A DNA stretch of 64,000 bases from DASXIF01 sp036498145 (lineage in GTDB: Bacteria; Actinomycetota; Actinomycetes; Mycobacteriales; Jatrophihabitantaceae): positions 744,001 to 808,000 of the forward strand of contig CAVPSV010000002.1 in NCBI GenBank assembly GCA_963708625.1, written 5' to 3'. The notes under the pieces are model-generated. The model was not told the DNA's origin and made no database searches. It worked only from the letters and a program-made list of their open reading frames with translations. The number at the start of each line of letters is the position of its first letter. The first letter of the stretch is position 1. The translations under genes and the position numbers were made by a program. Positions 8,597-20,503 of the stretch are shown piece by piece.

Positions 8597-9146
8597 CCGA
8601 GGCGGCGGTCTTGGGCCGAGCGAAGGCGAGCGTCAGGACGACCGCAAGTGGCCAGAGTGCCTCGACGCCGGCAACAGCGCGTTCGCTCAAGCCGAGCAGG
8701 TCACCGCCATGAATCTCGACGGCCAGCCAGCCGAGCAGCACCAACATCGCGGATGTGGCCACCCACGCCGCCCGGCGGGCCGGCAACGCAGCCATCGCCG
8801 GCCACAGCGCCAGTGCGACAAAGCCGATCGTCGCCGCCGGGACATGACCGGTCGAGGGCTGAGGCAACGAAGCAACCGCAATCGTGGCCAGGCCGCCGAG
8901 CGCAAGAAGCACGCGTGCGACGAACCGCGCCTCGACCAGACCGCTTGCCGTGATCAGATGGCAGACACCGAGCAGGGCGAGCGCGACAGTCATGATCCAT
9001 CGGTCGGTCGCACCCCGTGCCGCCAACGCGCTGATCGTGTCCCGAGTCGAGCTGTATCCGGCCGGCTGGTCCGCCGCGGCCCACGTCCAGCCCCCGATCA
9101 GCACCACCGGGGCCGACGTCGCCGACACCAACGCATAACGACGCAC
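8589..9146 (-). CDS. DUF998-type integral membrane protein
   Basis: This protein of about 185 aa has five or six predicted membrane helices, beginning with the segment after RRYALVSATSAPVVLIGGW. The early YSSTRDTISALAARGATDRWIM loop is typical of DUF998 membrane proteins; the biochemical role is not known. I choose the GTG at 9146, which has a CACACT hexamer six bases upstream. An alternative start lies at 9188 (MQSPGCGG), but the added 14 residues are hydrophilic and unlike the family. It stands alone between convergent and same-strand neighbours. Confidence 0.7.
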   Translation of the reverse strand: MRRYALVSATSAPVVLIGGWTWAAADQPAGYSSTRDTISALAARGATDRWIMTVALALLGVCHLITASGLVEARFVARVLLALGGLATIAVASLPQPSTGHVPAATIGFVALALWPAMAALPARRAAWVATSAMLVLLGWLAVEIHGGDLLGLSERAVAGVEALWPLAVVLTLAFARPKTAASVS

Positions 9147-9205
9147 GCTTGCAGTGTGACCGTCGCCCCCGCACCCGGGCGACTGCACCGAACCCGGGCC
9201 AGGGG

Positions 9206-9394
9206 TCAGGGACTGCCGCCCATCCGGTTCGTCAGACCGTCATGGGTGACGCCTCGGGCCTGCAGGATGTTCATCAGTTCGTCGCGATCGATCGGAAAGT
9301 CGATGTCTTCGAGGATCGCCTGGATCCGGTCCTTCGGCGCTCCGACGTGCGCTAGGACGGACTCCGCATGCTCCCGGCTGACCTTCGCGTCCAT
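9206..9394 (-). CDS. small hypothetical protein, 62 aa
   Basis: This short acidic, probably helical protein (MDAKVSREHAESVLAHVGAP ... MGGSP) matches no family I can name. Support for it being real is the AGGAAGG Shine-Dalgarno sequence nine bases before the ATG at 9394, a sensible amino-acid composition and its place just downstream of pyrF. An in-frame GTG nine bases upstream would sit on the Shine-Dalgarno and is less likely. The pattern of two short helices around SVLAHVG and RIQAILEDI suggests a small interaction domain, but no function is claimed. Confidence 0.6.
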   Translation of the reverse strand: MDAKVSREHAESVLAHVGAPKDRIQAILEDIDFPIDRDELMNILQARGVTHDGLTNRMGGSP

Positions 9395-9459
9395 GGCGGC
9401 CACCTTCCTGACGGCTCGAGGTGCCCAATAACCGAGTAAATCAGACCCCGGCGGGCAGG

Positions 9460-10314
9460 TCAGCTGCGCAGGAACGAGAAATCGGCGACGAGGGCTTCCG
9501 CGGCGCCACGCATCGCCGCCACATCCGGGCCGTGCCGCAGCACTTCGCGCGAGACGCTGGGCAGCACGTAACGCGCCCCGTCGCCGAAGATGCGGCGCAC
9601 ATCGTCAGCGGTTCCGCCCTGTGCCCCCACCCCGGGCACCAGGAACGGCCCACGCACTGCAGAGAGATCCACCGGCACCGTGGCGTCATCGGCACTGCCG
9701 ATCGTCGCGCCCACCACCAGCCCGAACGAACCGACCGGCGTCGCGCCGGCATTGCGCGCACCCACCTCGTCCGCAACCACCTGCGCCAACGCCCGGCCGT
9801 CAACCGCCCGCGCCCGCTGCATCTGCGGACCCTCCGGGTTCGACGTCAGCCCGAGCAGGAACAGGCCGGCACCGTGTTCATTGGCCGTGTCGAACGCCGG
9901 CTGCAACGACCCGACACCGAGATAGGGCGACACGGTGATCACATCAGCGGCGAGCGGAGACCTCGGGTCGAGATACGCCTGTGCGTACGCAGCCATGGTC
10001 GAGCCGATGTCGCCGCGCTTGACATCCAGGCACACCAACGCACCGGCCGACCGGCACGCAGCCAGCGTCCGCTCCAGCACCGCGATACCCGCCGCGCCGA
10101 ACACCTCGAAGAAAGCTGACTGCGGCTTCACCACAGCCACCTGGCCGGCGAACGCGCGCACGCAGATCTCGGCGAAACGCGCGAGTCCGTCCGCGTCGAC
10201 GGGCAGCCCCCACTGCTCGAGCAGCACGCTGTGCGGGTCGATCCCGACGCATAGCGAGCCGCGCGCGGAAAGCGCCGTGTCCAACCGCTGTCCGAAGGTG
10301 AGCACCTGGCTCAT
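9460..10314 (-). CDS. pyrF: orotidine 5'-phosphate decarboxylase
   Basis: This 284-aa enzyme makes UMP from OMP, the last step of de novo pyrimidine synthesis. It is the longer bacterial subfamily (type 2), with the catalytic signature CLDVKRGDIGST (residues 95-106, Lys99), ITVSPYLGVGSLQPAF, and the phosphate-binding FLVPGVGAQGG. The ATG at 10314 overlaps the pyrD stop by four bases (ATGA). It is the last gene of the operon that begins with pyrR. In many relatives mihF/sIHF and gmk follow; here a 62-aa orphan gene follows instead. Confidence 0.95.
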   Translation of the reverse strand: MSQVLTFGQRLDTALSARGSLCVGIDPHSVLLEQWGLPVDADGLARFAEICVRAFAGQVAVVKPQSAFFEVFGAAGIAVLERTLAACRSAGALVCLDVKRGDIGSTMAAYAQAYLDPRSPLAADVITVSPYLGVGSLQPAFDTANEHGAGLFLLGLTSNPEGPQMQRARAVDGRALAQVVADEVGARNAGATPVGSFGLVVGATIGSADDATVPVDLSAVRGPFLVPGVGAQGGTADDVRRIFGDGARYVLPSVSREVLRHGPDVAAMRGAAEALVADFSFLRS

Positions 10315-11279
10315 CGCGCCGCCGGCGCCGCCGCGGCCGGCACCAGCCGCTCGGCCGGCGGCCGGTGCGCGTAGCCGATCGCATCGGCCACCGACGCGAA
10401 GCCGCGCTCGTCCAGGGCTTGCTCCAACTCCGCGAGTATCCGCATCGGCGCGGACGGATCCCCGAACACCGCGGTGCCGACCGAAACCGCCGAGGCGCCC
10501 GCGAGAATGAATTGCAGCGCGTCCAAGCCGGACCTGATCCCACCCATGCCCAGGATGGGCAGGTGCGGCACGGCCTGCTTCACCTGCCACACGCAGCGCA
10601 CTGCGACCGGCCGGATCGCCGGACCGGACAACCCGCCGGTGCCACCGCCCAGCGCCGGCGCAAGCGTGTCCGTGTCGATCACCATGCCCAGCAGCGTGTT
10701 GATCAGCGAGAAGCCATCGGCACCGGCATCGGCGCACGCACGCGCGATCAAGGTGATGTCGGTGACGTCGGGCGACAGCTTCGCGAGCACCGGTACCGCC
10801 GGGTCGGCGGCGCGACGCACCGCGCCGATCACCCGCGAGGACGCCACCACGTCGCATGCGAACACCTGACCGCGGTTCTCCACGTTCGGACAGGAGATGT
10901 TCACCTCGATCGCGTACACAGCCGGGTTGCCGCGCAGGCGTCGCGTGAGCTCCACGTACTCATCCGTGTGACCGCCGGCAATGGACACCACGGTCCGTGC
11001 GCCCTGCTTGGCCAGCCAGGCCAGATCGTTGTCGATGAACGCCTCGATACCCGGGCCCTGCAAGCCGATCGAATTCAGCATGCCGCTTGGCGTCTCGGCC
11101 ATCCGCGGCGTCGCGCGTCCGGACCGAGGCCGGCTCATCACCGACTTGGTCACCACGCCACCCAGCTGCGCGACGTCGAAGAACTGGTGCAGCTCCCGCC
11201 CCGCGGCCGCGCAGCCGGACGCGGTGAGCACCGGGTTCGGCATCCGGAACCAGGCCAGGCTGGTGGACATGTCGGCCAT
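10311..11279 (-). CDS. pyrD: dihydroorotate dehydrogenase, class 1B catalytic subunit
   Basis: This 322-aa FMN barrel oxidises dihydroorotate to orotate. The nucleophilic cysteine is in EVNISCPN, and FSLINTLLGM, GGGTGGLSGPAIRP and GMGGIRSG build the FMN and substrate sites. It is soluble and short, and it is paired with pyrK, so it is the NAD-linked class 1B enzyme. That differs from the membrane, quinone-linked class 2 PyrD of Mycobacterium and, as I recall, Streptomyces. The ATG 11279 shares one base with the pyrK stop (TGATG). An alternative start, MSTSLAW, lies three codons in. Confidence 0.94.
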   Translation of the reverse strand: MADMSTSLAWFRMPNPVLTASGCAAAGRELHQFFDVAQLGGVVTKSVMSRPRSGRATPRMAETPSGMLNSIGLQGPGIEAFIDNDLAWLAKQGARTVVSIAGGHTDEYVELTRRLRGNPAVYAIEVNISCPNVENRGQVFACDVVASSRVIGAVRRAADPAVPVLAKLSPDVTDITLIARACADAGADGFSLINTLLGMVIDTDTLAPALGGGTGGLSGPAIRPVAVRCVWQVKQAVPHLPILGMGGIRSGLDALQFILAGASAVSVGTAVFGDPSAPMRILAELEQALDERGFASVADAIGYAHRPPAERLVPAAAAPAAR

Positions 11280-12168
11280 CAGTGCCGCCCTTGCCCTGGC
11301 ACCGACATCGCCTCCGCGCCGACCAGATCCGCCGGCAGCCGTCCCACGTCCTGCCAGCGGACCCGCGCGGCGTCGAACACCGGCCCGTCCACGCAAGAGC
11401 GGACGAAGCGCGACTGGCCGTCGGTACCGCGGACCGGCAGCACGCAGGTCATGCACACGCCGATCCCGCACGCCATCGACTCCTCCACCGCCACCTGCGC
11501 GGTGATGGCCGCCTCGCTGGCGATCTCGCCGACCGCGCGCAGCATCGCCATCGGACCGCACGCGTAGACGACCTCGGCGCCGACACGCTCGATGGCCCCG
11601 GGCAGCGCATCCGTCACCCGCCCGCGCTCTCCGGCCGTGCCGTCTTCGGTGAGCACGGTGACCGAGCCCACCGCACGCCGCGCGGCGAGTTCACCGAACA
11701 ACCGCGCTGCCGTTGCCGCGCCGAGCACGAACTCGACCGACGAGCCGCCCTCGAGCAGCGCCGATGCGAGCGCAAGCAGTGGCGCCGATCCGTAGCCGCC
11801 ACCGACCAGCACGGCTCGAGTCGGGGCCGACGGCAACGGGAACGGGTTGCCGAGCGGGCCGACCAGGTCCAGCATCTCGCCGGCGCTGCGCTGCACCAGC
11901 CAGCGCGTGCCCGGCCCGTGCGCGGCGACCACGAACTGCACGGTGCCCGCGAACGCGCCACCACGAGTGGCACCGGACAGGGCGAATGCCCGCCGCAGCA
12001 CCATCGCACTGTTCTCGCCGCCGACCGCCACCGCGACGAACTGCCCCGGCCGGAATCCGGCAGCAACCCCGGGCGCCACCACCGTGAACTGCGTATACGC
12101 CCCGACGCGCTGCACGTCGAAGATCTCGCCCCGCTCCTGCACCGGGCCGACCACCTCCGGCTCGGACG

Positions 12169-12172
<4 letters not shown>
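11279..12172 (-). CDS. pyrK: dihydroorotate dehydrogenase electron-transfer subunit
   Basis: This 297-aa iron-sulphur flavoprotein passes electrons from PyrD to NAD+. The N-terminal FAD domain has RRAFALSG, the NAD domain has GGGYGSAPLLALA, and the C-terminal [2Fe-2S] cluster ligands are in MACGIGVCMTC plus the later FVRSC, the usual four cysteines. The GTG at 12172 overlaps the carB stop (GTGA). The frame remains open to 13096, but that upstream part is a shadow of carB. Position between carB and pyrD supports the assignment. Confidence 0.95.
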
Positions 12173-15476
<3,304 letters not shown>

Positions 15477-15477
<1 letters not shown>

Positions 15478-16604
15478 CAGCGACCGCCCCGCTGCGCAAT
15501 GCCCGGCTTGGAGATCAGCTCGACGAAGCGGTCGAACAGGTAGGCGGCATCATGCGGACCGGCCGCCGCTTCCGGGTGGTACTGCACGCTGAAGGCCGGC
15601 ACGTCGTGCGCTTGCAGACCTTCCACCACGCCGTCGTTGAGGCAGACGTGACTGACTTCGACGGCCCCGAACGGCGTGTCCACCGCACCATCCGTCGGCG
15701 CGTCCACGGCGAAGCCGTGGTTGTGTGCGGTGATCTCCACCTTGCCGGTGCGCCGATCCTGCACCGGCTGGTTGATGCCGCGATGGCCGTAGGCCAGCTT
15801 GTAGGTACCGAAGCCGAACGCCCGGCCGAGCACCTGGTTGCCGAAGCAGATGCCGAAGATGGGCACCGCTCGGGTAAGCAGCGCTCGCACAGTCGCCACG
15901 GCCGCGTCGGCGGTGGCCGGGTCGCCCGGTCCGTTGGCCAGGAAGACGGCGTCCGCGCCGGTGGCCAGCACCTCGTCCGCGGTGCTGGTGCTCGGCAACA
16001 CGTGCGTGGTGATGCCGCGCTCGGCCATCCGGTGCGGCGTCATGGACTTGATGCCGTAATCCAACGCGGCCACGCTGAACCGGCACTCGCCCAGTGCATC
16101 CACCCGATACGGCTGCGGCGTGGTGACCTCCGCGGACAGATCGGCACCGACCATCGGCGCCGACGCGAGCACCGCGGCCAGCACGGCATCGGTGTCAGCG
16201 GTCGTCGAGGAGATGCCGCACCTCATCGCCCCGCGCTCACGTAGGTGCCGGGTCAATGCCCTGGTGTCGATGTCGCTGATGCCCACCACACCGTGCGCGC
16301 GCAGCTCGTCGTCCAGCGACCGGCGCGAGCGCCAGTTCGACGGGCGCCGCGCCGGGTCGCGTACCACATAGCCGGACACCCAGATCCGCCGCGACTCCGC
16401 ATCCTCGTCGTTCACACCGGTGTTGCCGATGTGCGGTGCGGTCTGCACGACCACCTGCCGGTGGTAGGACGGATCTGTCAGCGTTTCCTGGTATCCCGTC
16501 ATGCCGGTTGCGAACACCGCCTCGCCGACCGTGTCGCCGATCGCCCCGTACGCCTGCCCGGAGAATGTCCGGCCGTCCTCCAACACCAAGATCGCGTCGG
16601 TCAC
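15477..16604 (-). CDS. carA: carbamoyl-phosphate synthase small chain
   Basis: This 375-aa glutaminase subunit releases ammonia from glutamine and channels it to CarB. The N-terminal domain starts VTDAILVLEDGRTFSGQAYG. The class I amidotransferase domain has the catalytic Cys in GICFGNQVLGRAFG and the His/Glu pair in FSVQYHPEAAAGP. The FGNQ form in place of the common LGHQ is usual in actinobacteria. The GTG 16604 overlaps the pyrC stop by four bases (GTGA), which decides the start over the longer open frame to 16754. Confidence 0.97.
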
Positions 16605-17911
16605 GCGTGCGATACCTCTTTCTGGATGAGTTCGGAATCCCGGACCGTCGCCCGGCCGCGCAGGAACGTGGCCACCACACGCGCCGGCAGTGTCCGGCCG
16701 GCGAACGGCGTGTTGCGTGACAACGAGGCCAGCCGGTCCGCGTCCACCACCCACGACCCACGCGGGTCGAGCAGGGTGAGGTTCGCCGGCTGTCCCGCCT
16801 CGATCGGCCGACCGTGCCCACTGAGTCGCCCGATCAGCGCCGGGCGCACGCTCATCCGGTCGGCGACGCCGGCCCAGTCCAGCAGTCCGGTTCGGACCAT
16901 CGCATCGGCCACGACACCGAGCGCGGTCTGCAACCCGAGCATGCCGAAGGCGGCGTCGGCGAACGCATGCTCCTTGTCATGCGCGGCATGCGGCGCATGG
17001 TCGGTGGCGACCGCGTCGATGGTGCCGTCGGCGAGCGCGGCGCGCAGCGCGGCGACGTCCTCGGCCGGGCGCAGCGGGGGGTTCACCTTGTACACGGGGT
17101 CGTAGCCGTCGAGCAGCGAGCAGTCCAGCGCCAAATGGTGCGGGGTCACTTCCGCGGTGACGTCGATGCCACGCCCCTTGGCCCAGCGCAGCACCTCGAC
17201 GGTGCCCGCCGTGGAGACGTGGCAGACGTGCAGGCGCGAGCCGGTGTGCTGCGCCAGCATCACGTCGCGAGCCACCACGCTCTCCTCGGCCACCGCGGGC
17301 CAACCGGGCAGGCCGAGCTTGCCGGACACCACGCCTTCGTGCGCGCAGGCCGCGGTCCCAGCCAGGGCTGGGTCCTGCGCATGCTGGGCGATGACGGCGC
17401 CGAATGGCTTGACGTACTCCAGTGCCCGGCGCATCAGCTGCGCGTCCGCGACACAGCGCCCGTCGTCGCTGAAGACCCGCACCGCCGCCGCCGAGCGAGC
17501 CATGCCGGCTATCTCGGCCAGCCGCTCGCCGTCCAGGCCTCGGGAGACGGCGCCCACCGGCCGGACATCGACCAGCCCCGCAGCGGCACCGAGGCGGGCC
17601 ACCTGTTCGACGATCTCGGCGGTATCGGCAACAGGCGTCGTGTTCGCCATCGCGTGCACGGCGGTGTAGCCACCGAGGGCGGCCGCAGCAGATCCGCTGC
17701 GCACCGTCTCCGCGTCCTCCCGCCCCGGCTCACGCAGGTGGGTGTGCAGGTCGACGAATCCGGGCAGCAGCACCAACCCGGCGGCGTCGATGACTTCGGC
17801 GCCGGCCGCGTCCGCGGCGCTGCCGACCGCGGCAATGACCTCGCCGCTGATCAGGACATCGGCTGGGCGGCCGCCCAACACAGACGCGCCGGCAAGCAGG
17901 ACGTTGCTCAC
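16601..17911 (-). CDS. pyrC: dihydroorotase
   Basis: This 436-aa zinc amidohydrolase closes carbamoyl-aspartate to dihydroorotate. The metal site is visible as DLHTHLREPG (residues 54-63), IAQHAQD, LHVCHVST and the catalytic Asp in ATDHAPHAAHDKE. Length and spacing fit the class I (type B) bacterial enzyme. The GTG 17911 overlaps the pyrB stop (GTGA). It lies third in the pyr operon, after pyrB. Confidence 0.97.
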   Translation of the reverse strand: MSNVLLAGASVLGGRPADVLISGEVIAAVGSAADAAGAEVIDAAGLVLLPGFVDLHTHLREPGREDAETVRSGSAAAALGGYTAVHAMANTTPVADTAEIVEQVARLGAAAGLVDVRPVGAVSRGLDGERLAEIAGMARSAAAVRVFSDDGRCVADAQLMRRALEYVKPFGAVIAQHAQDPALAGTAACAHEGVVSGKLGLPGWPAVAEESVVARDVMLAQHTGSRLHVCHVSTAGTVEVLRWAKGRGIDVTAEVTPHHLALDCSLLDGYDPVYKVNPPLRPAEDVAALRAALADGTIDAVATDHAPHAAHDKEHAFADAAFGMLGLQTALGVVADAMVRTGLLDWAGVADRMSVRPALIGRLSGHGRPIEAGQPANLTLLDPRGSWVVDADRLASLSRNTPFAGRTLPARVVATFLRGRATVRDSELIQKEVSHA

Positions 17912-18873
17912 GCCGGCACCTGCTCGATCGCGGCGGCAGGATCGCCGGCGAGCAGCCGGTACAGCACGGCCATCCGTACCGCGACGCCGGCCTGCACCTG
18001 GTCGAGCACCACCGAGCGCAGGTTGTCGGCGGCAGCCGAGGAGATCTCCAGCCCCCGGTTCATCGGGCCCGGGTGCAGCACCGGCACATCCGGGCCGAGC
18101 AGCTCGAGCCGGAGCGGGCTCAGCCCGTAGCCGGTCGCGTACTCCCGCTCGGTCGGGAAGTAGTTGCTGCTCATCCGCTCCCGTTGCAGCCGCAGCATCA
18201 TCAGCGCGTCCACGTCACCGAACTCCTTGCCGCTGAGCACCGCGTCGAGATCCCAGCTGGTGGCCGCAGTCCATTCGGCCACGCCCGCCGGCATCAGCGT
18301 CGGCGGCGCGACCAGGGTGACCCGGGCGCCGAGCGTGTGCAGCAGCAGCACGTTGGAGCGCGCCACCCGGCTGTGCGCGATGTCGCCGACGATGACGACG
18401 TGCCGGTCGGTGAAGTCTCCGAGTCGAGCCCGCAGCGCGTAGGCGTCCAGCAGGGCCTGAGTGGGGTGCTCATGGGTACCGTCGCCGGCATTGATGACGG
18501 CGCAGTCGACCCAGCCGGCGACGCGGGCCACCGCGCCGGACGCGTGATGACGCACTACCAGTGCGTCCACCCCCATCGCGGCCACGGTGAGCACGGTGTC
18601 GCGCAGGCTCTCGCCCTTGCTCGCGCTGGATCCCTTGGCGCTCACGTTGATCACATCGGCGGACAGCCACTTGCCGGCGATCTCGAACGAGGACCGGGTG
18701 CGGGTGGAGTCCTCGAAGAACAGGTTGACGATCGTCCGCCCGCGCAGCGGCGGCAGCTTCTTGACCTCGCGGGTCTGGATGGCATGCATTTGCGCTGCGG
18801 TATCGAGGATGGCGAGCGTCTGTGCGCGATCCAGGTCGGCGGCGGAGAGCAGGTTGTGGGTGCCGATGCTCAT
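17908..18873 (-). CDS. pyrB: aspartate carbamoyltransferase catalytic subunit
   Basis: This 321-aa enzyme joins carbamoyl phosphate and aspartate, the first committed pyrimidine step. The carbamoyl-phosphate site FFEDSTRTRSSFE (about 53-65), the SAKGSSASKGESL loop and HEHPTQALLDAYAL are intact, as is the C-terminal HPGPMNRGLEI. No regulatory pyrI is present; control is expected through PyrR. The ATG 18873 overlaps the pyrR stop (ATGA). Confidence 0.97.
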   Translation of the reverse strand: MSIGTHNLLSAADLDRAQTLAILDTAAQMHAIQTREVKKLPPLRGRTIVNLFFEDSTRTRSSFEIAGKWLSADVINVSAKGSSASKGESLRDTVLTVAAMGVDALVVRHHASGAVARVAGWVDCAVINAGDGTHEHPTQALLDAYALRARLGDFTDRHVVIVGDIAHSRVARSNVLLLHTLGARVTLVAPPTLMPAGVAEWTAATSWDLDAVLSGKEFGDVDALMMLRLQRERMSSNYFPTEREYATGYGLSPLRLELLGPDVPVLHPGPMNRGLEISSAAADNLRSVVLDQVQAGVAVRMAVLYRLLAGDPAAAIEQVPA

Positions 18874-19439
18874 GCCGGCTCCCGCTCGGTGACGAACACC
18901 GCGTCATCGCCGTCGATCTCCCGCACATGCACCCGCACGGTCTGGCTGGCCGAGGTCGGCAGGTTCTTGCCCACGTAGTCGGCCCGGATCGGCAGTTCCC
19001 GATGGCCCCGGTCGACCAGCACCGCGAGTTGTACCGCGTATGGACGGCCCAGCTCGGTCAGGGCGTCCAACGCGGCTCGAACGGTGCGCCCGGAATACAG
19101 CACGTCGTCGACGAGGATCACCGTGCGGCCGGTGATCCCGCCGTCCGGTTCGACGGTTGCGGCCAGCGGGCGCACCCCGCGCAGGCGCAGGTCGTCGCGG
19201 TGCAGCGTGACGTCCAGGGAGCCGACTGCGGGCCGGGTGCCGGCGAAGGTCTCGATCCGTTCGGCGAGGCGGTGCGCGAGCGGGACTCCGCGGGAGGGGA
19301 TGCCGAGCAGGCAGACCGCAAAGTCGATCTTGGCGGCGTGCTCGATGATCTGATGCGCCATGCGGTCGATGACGCGCGCCACGTCGGCTGGGCCGAGAAC
19401 GGCCGTCGAATCCGGGCGGGCATGCAGAGAACCGGTCAT
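18870..19439 (-). CDS. pyrR: bifunctional pyr operon regulator / uracil phosphoribosyltransferase
   Basis: This 189-aa PRTase-fold protein binds the pyr mRNA leader in a UMP-dependent way and usually also converts uracil plus PRPP to UMP. The PRPP loop is VILVDDVLYSGRTVRAALDAL (about 107-127). Early segments IIEHAAKIDFAVCLLGIPSRGVPLA and SLDVTLHRDDL match PyrR. It is the first gene of the eight-gene pyr operon. The ATG follows an AAGGAGG Shine-Dalgarno that sits beside a leader hairpin (19452-19467), so PyrR probably controls its own translation and that of the operon. Confidence 0.96.
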   Translation of the reverse strand: MTGSLHARPDSTAVLGPADVARVIDRMAHQIIEHAAKIDFAVCLLGIPSRGVPLAHRLAERIETFAGTRPAVGSLDVTLHRDDLRLRGVRPLAATVEPDGGITGRTVILVDDVLYSGRTVRAALDALTELGRPYAVQLAVLVDRGHRELPIRADYVGKNLPTSASQTVRVHVREIDGDDAVFVTEREPA

Positions 19440-19444
19440 GCTGA

Positions 19445-19482
19445 CCTCCTTGTCCGCCTCGCGGGACGGGCCTTTAAAGGAC
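19445..19482 (-). promoter_or_regulatory. PyrR-binding mRNA leader overlapping the ribosome-binding site
   Basis: In RNA sense the leader holds a short hairpin at 19467-19452 (GTCCCGC, loop GAG, GCGGAC) followed at once by CAAGGAGG. This resembles the Bacillus PyrR-binding loop core (GAGGC ... GCAAGAGG). The AAGGAGG Shine-Dalgarno (19451-19445) is part of it, and a CCTTT at 19480-19476 could pair with the AAGG. No intrinsic terminator follows, so control of translation initiation, as reported for mycobacterial pyrR, is more likely than attenuation. Confidence 0.6.
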
Positions 19483-19495
19483 GTCGGTACAACCG

Positions 19496-19501
19496 AGGTT
19501 A
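19496..19501 (-). promoter_or_regulatory. predicted -10 of the pyr operon promoter
   Basis: Minus-strand TAACCT, abutting the nusB stop codon. A start about seven bases downstream would give a leader of roughly 50 bases that contains the PyrR hairpin. No clear -35 was seen. Confidence 0.35.
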
Positions 19502-19918
19502 TCAGTTGGCCGGAGCGATATCCGGACGTTCCCGCACGACGCGGCCGAGCACGCCGTTGACGAACCGGGGCGAGGACTCGGTGGACAGCGACTTGGCCAG
19601 CTCCACCGCCTCGTCGATGGCGACCGCGTCCGGCACGTCGTCGCGCCAGAGCAGCTCGAACACGGCCACCCGCAGCAGCGCGCGGTCCACGTCCGGCATC
19701 CGCGCCACCGTCCAGCCCTGGGCCACCTCGCCGAGAATCTCGTCGATGCGTGCCGCGTTGGCGCTGATGCCCTGCACCAGCTCGACCGTGTATTCGTTGA
19801 CCGGCGGCTCGGCCAGTGACTGCCGCTCCGCGAGGGCGATGAGCGGGTCGATCCCCCGCGCACCCGCCTCGTACAGGATGTCTACGGCGCGTTTGCGTGC
19901 TTTGGTGCGGGCGGCCAC
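19502..19918 (-). CDS. nusB: transcription antitermination protein NusB
   Basis: This 138-aa all-helical protein binds boxA RNA with NusE (S10) in rRNA antitermination. ARTKARKRAVDILYEA at the start, ARMPDVDRALLRVAVFELLW and DEAVELAKSLSTESSPRFVNGVLG are the conserved NusB blocks. The GTG at 19918 gives the usual length; GAGAAG lies just upstream. It follows efp by seven bases, the normal actinobacterial order, and the pyr operon begins right after it. Confidence 0.94.
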   Translation of the reverse strand: MAARTKARKRAVDILYEAGARGIDPLIALAERQSLAEPPVNEYTVELVQGISANAARIDEILGEVAQGWTVARMPDVDRALLRVAVFELLWRDDVPDAVAIDEAVELAKSLSTESSPRFVNGVLGRVVRERPDIAPAN

Positions 19919-19925
19919 CGACTTC

Positions 19926-20489
19926 TCAGCCGCTAACGCGGCCGAGGTAGCGGCCGTCGCGCGTGTCGACCTTGACCTTCTCGCCGGAGCTGACGAACAG
20001 CGGTACGGCAATCTCCGCGCCGGTCTCCAGCGTGGCGGGCTTGGTGCCGCCGGTCGATCGGTCGCCCTGCACGCCCGGGTCGGTGTGACTGATGACGAGT
20101 TCCACGCTGGTGGGCAGCTCGAGGTACAGCGGTACGCCTTCGTGCACCGCAACCGCCACCTCGGCGTTGTCGAGCAGGTAGTTCGAGGCGTCACCGACCG
20201 TCTCCGCCGGCACGTGCACCTGGTCGTAGGTCTCGCCGTCCATGAAGACGTAGTCGGTGCCTTCCTTGTACAGGTAGGTCATCGCGCGCTTGTCCACGGT
20301 GGCGGTGTCCACCTTGGTGCCGGCGTTGAAGGTGCGGTCCACGACCTTGCCCGAGAGCACGTTCTTGAGCGTGGTGCGGACGAAGGCACCGCCCTTGCCC
20401 GGCTTGACGTGCTGGAACTCGATCACGGTCCACAGCTGGCCGTCGATGTTGAGGACGAGTCCGTTCTTCAGGTCGTTGGTGGTTGCCAC
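19926..20489 (-). CDS. efp: elongation factor P
   Basis: This 187-aa factor relieves ribosome stalling at proline runs. It has three beta-barrel domains; the tip loop is HVKPGKGGAFVRT with Lys32, and FNAGTKVDTATVDKR, GVPLYLELPTSVEL and GDRSTGGTKPATLETGA are typical. The GTG at 20489 gives the exact family length. It has no Shine-Dalgarno, but a TAGACT hexamer eight bases upstream suggests a near-leaderless mRNA. In many relatives a Xaa-Pro peptidase (pepQ) lies upstream; here a methyltransferase does. Confidence 0.96.
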   Translation of the reverse strand: MATTNDLKNGLVLNIDGQLWTVIEFQHVKPGKGGAFVRTTLKNVLSGKVVDRTFNAGTKVDTATVDKRAMTYLYKEGTDYVFMDGETYDQVHVPAETVGDASNYLLDNAEVAVAVHEGVPLYLELPTSVELVISHTDPGVQGDRSTGGTKPATLETGAEIAVPLFVSSGEKVKVDTRDGRYLGRVSG

Positions 20490-20497
20490 GACGGGAC

Positions 20498-20503
20498 AGT
20501 CTA
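20498..20503 (-). promoter_or_regulatory. predicted -10 of efp promoter
   Basis: Minus-strand TAGACT, eight bases before the efp GTG. It includes the stop codon of the preceding methyltransferase gene. Confidence 0.4.
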
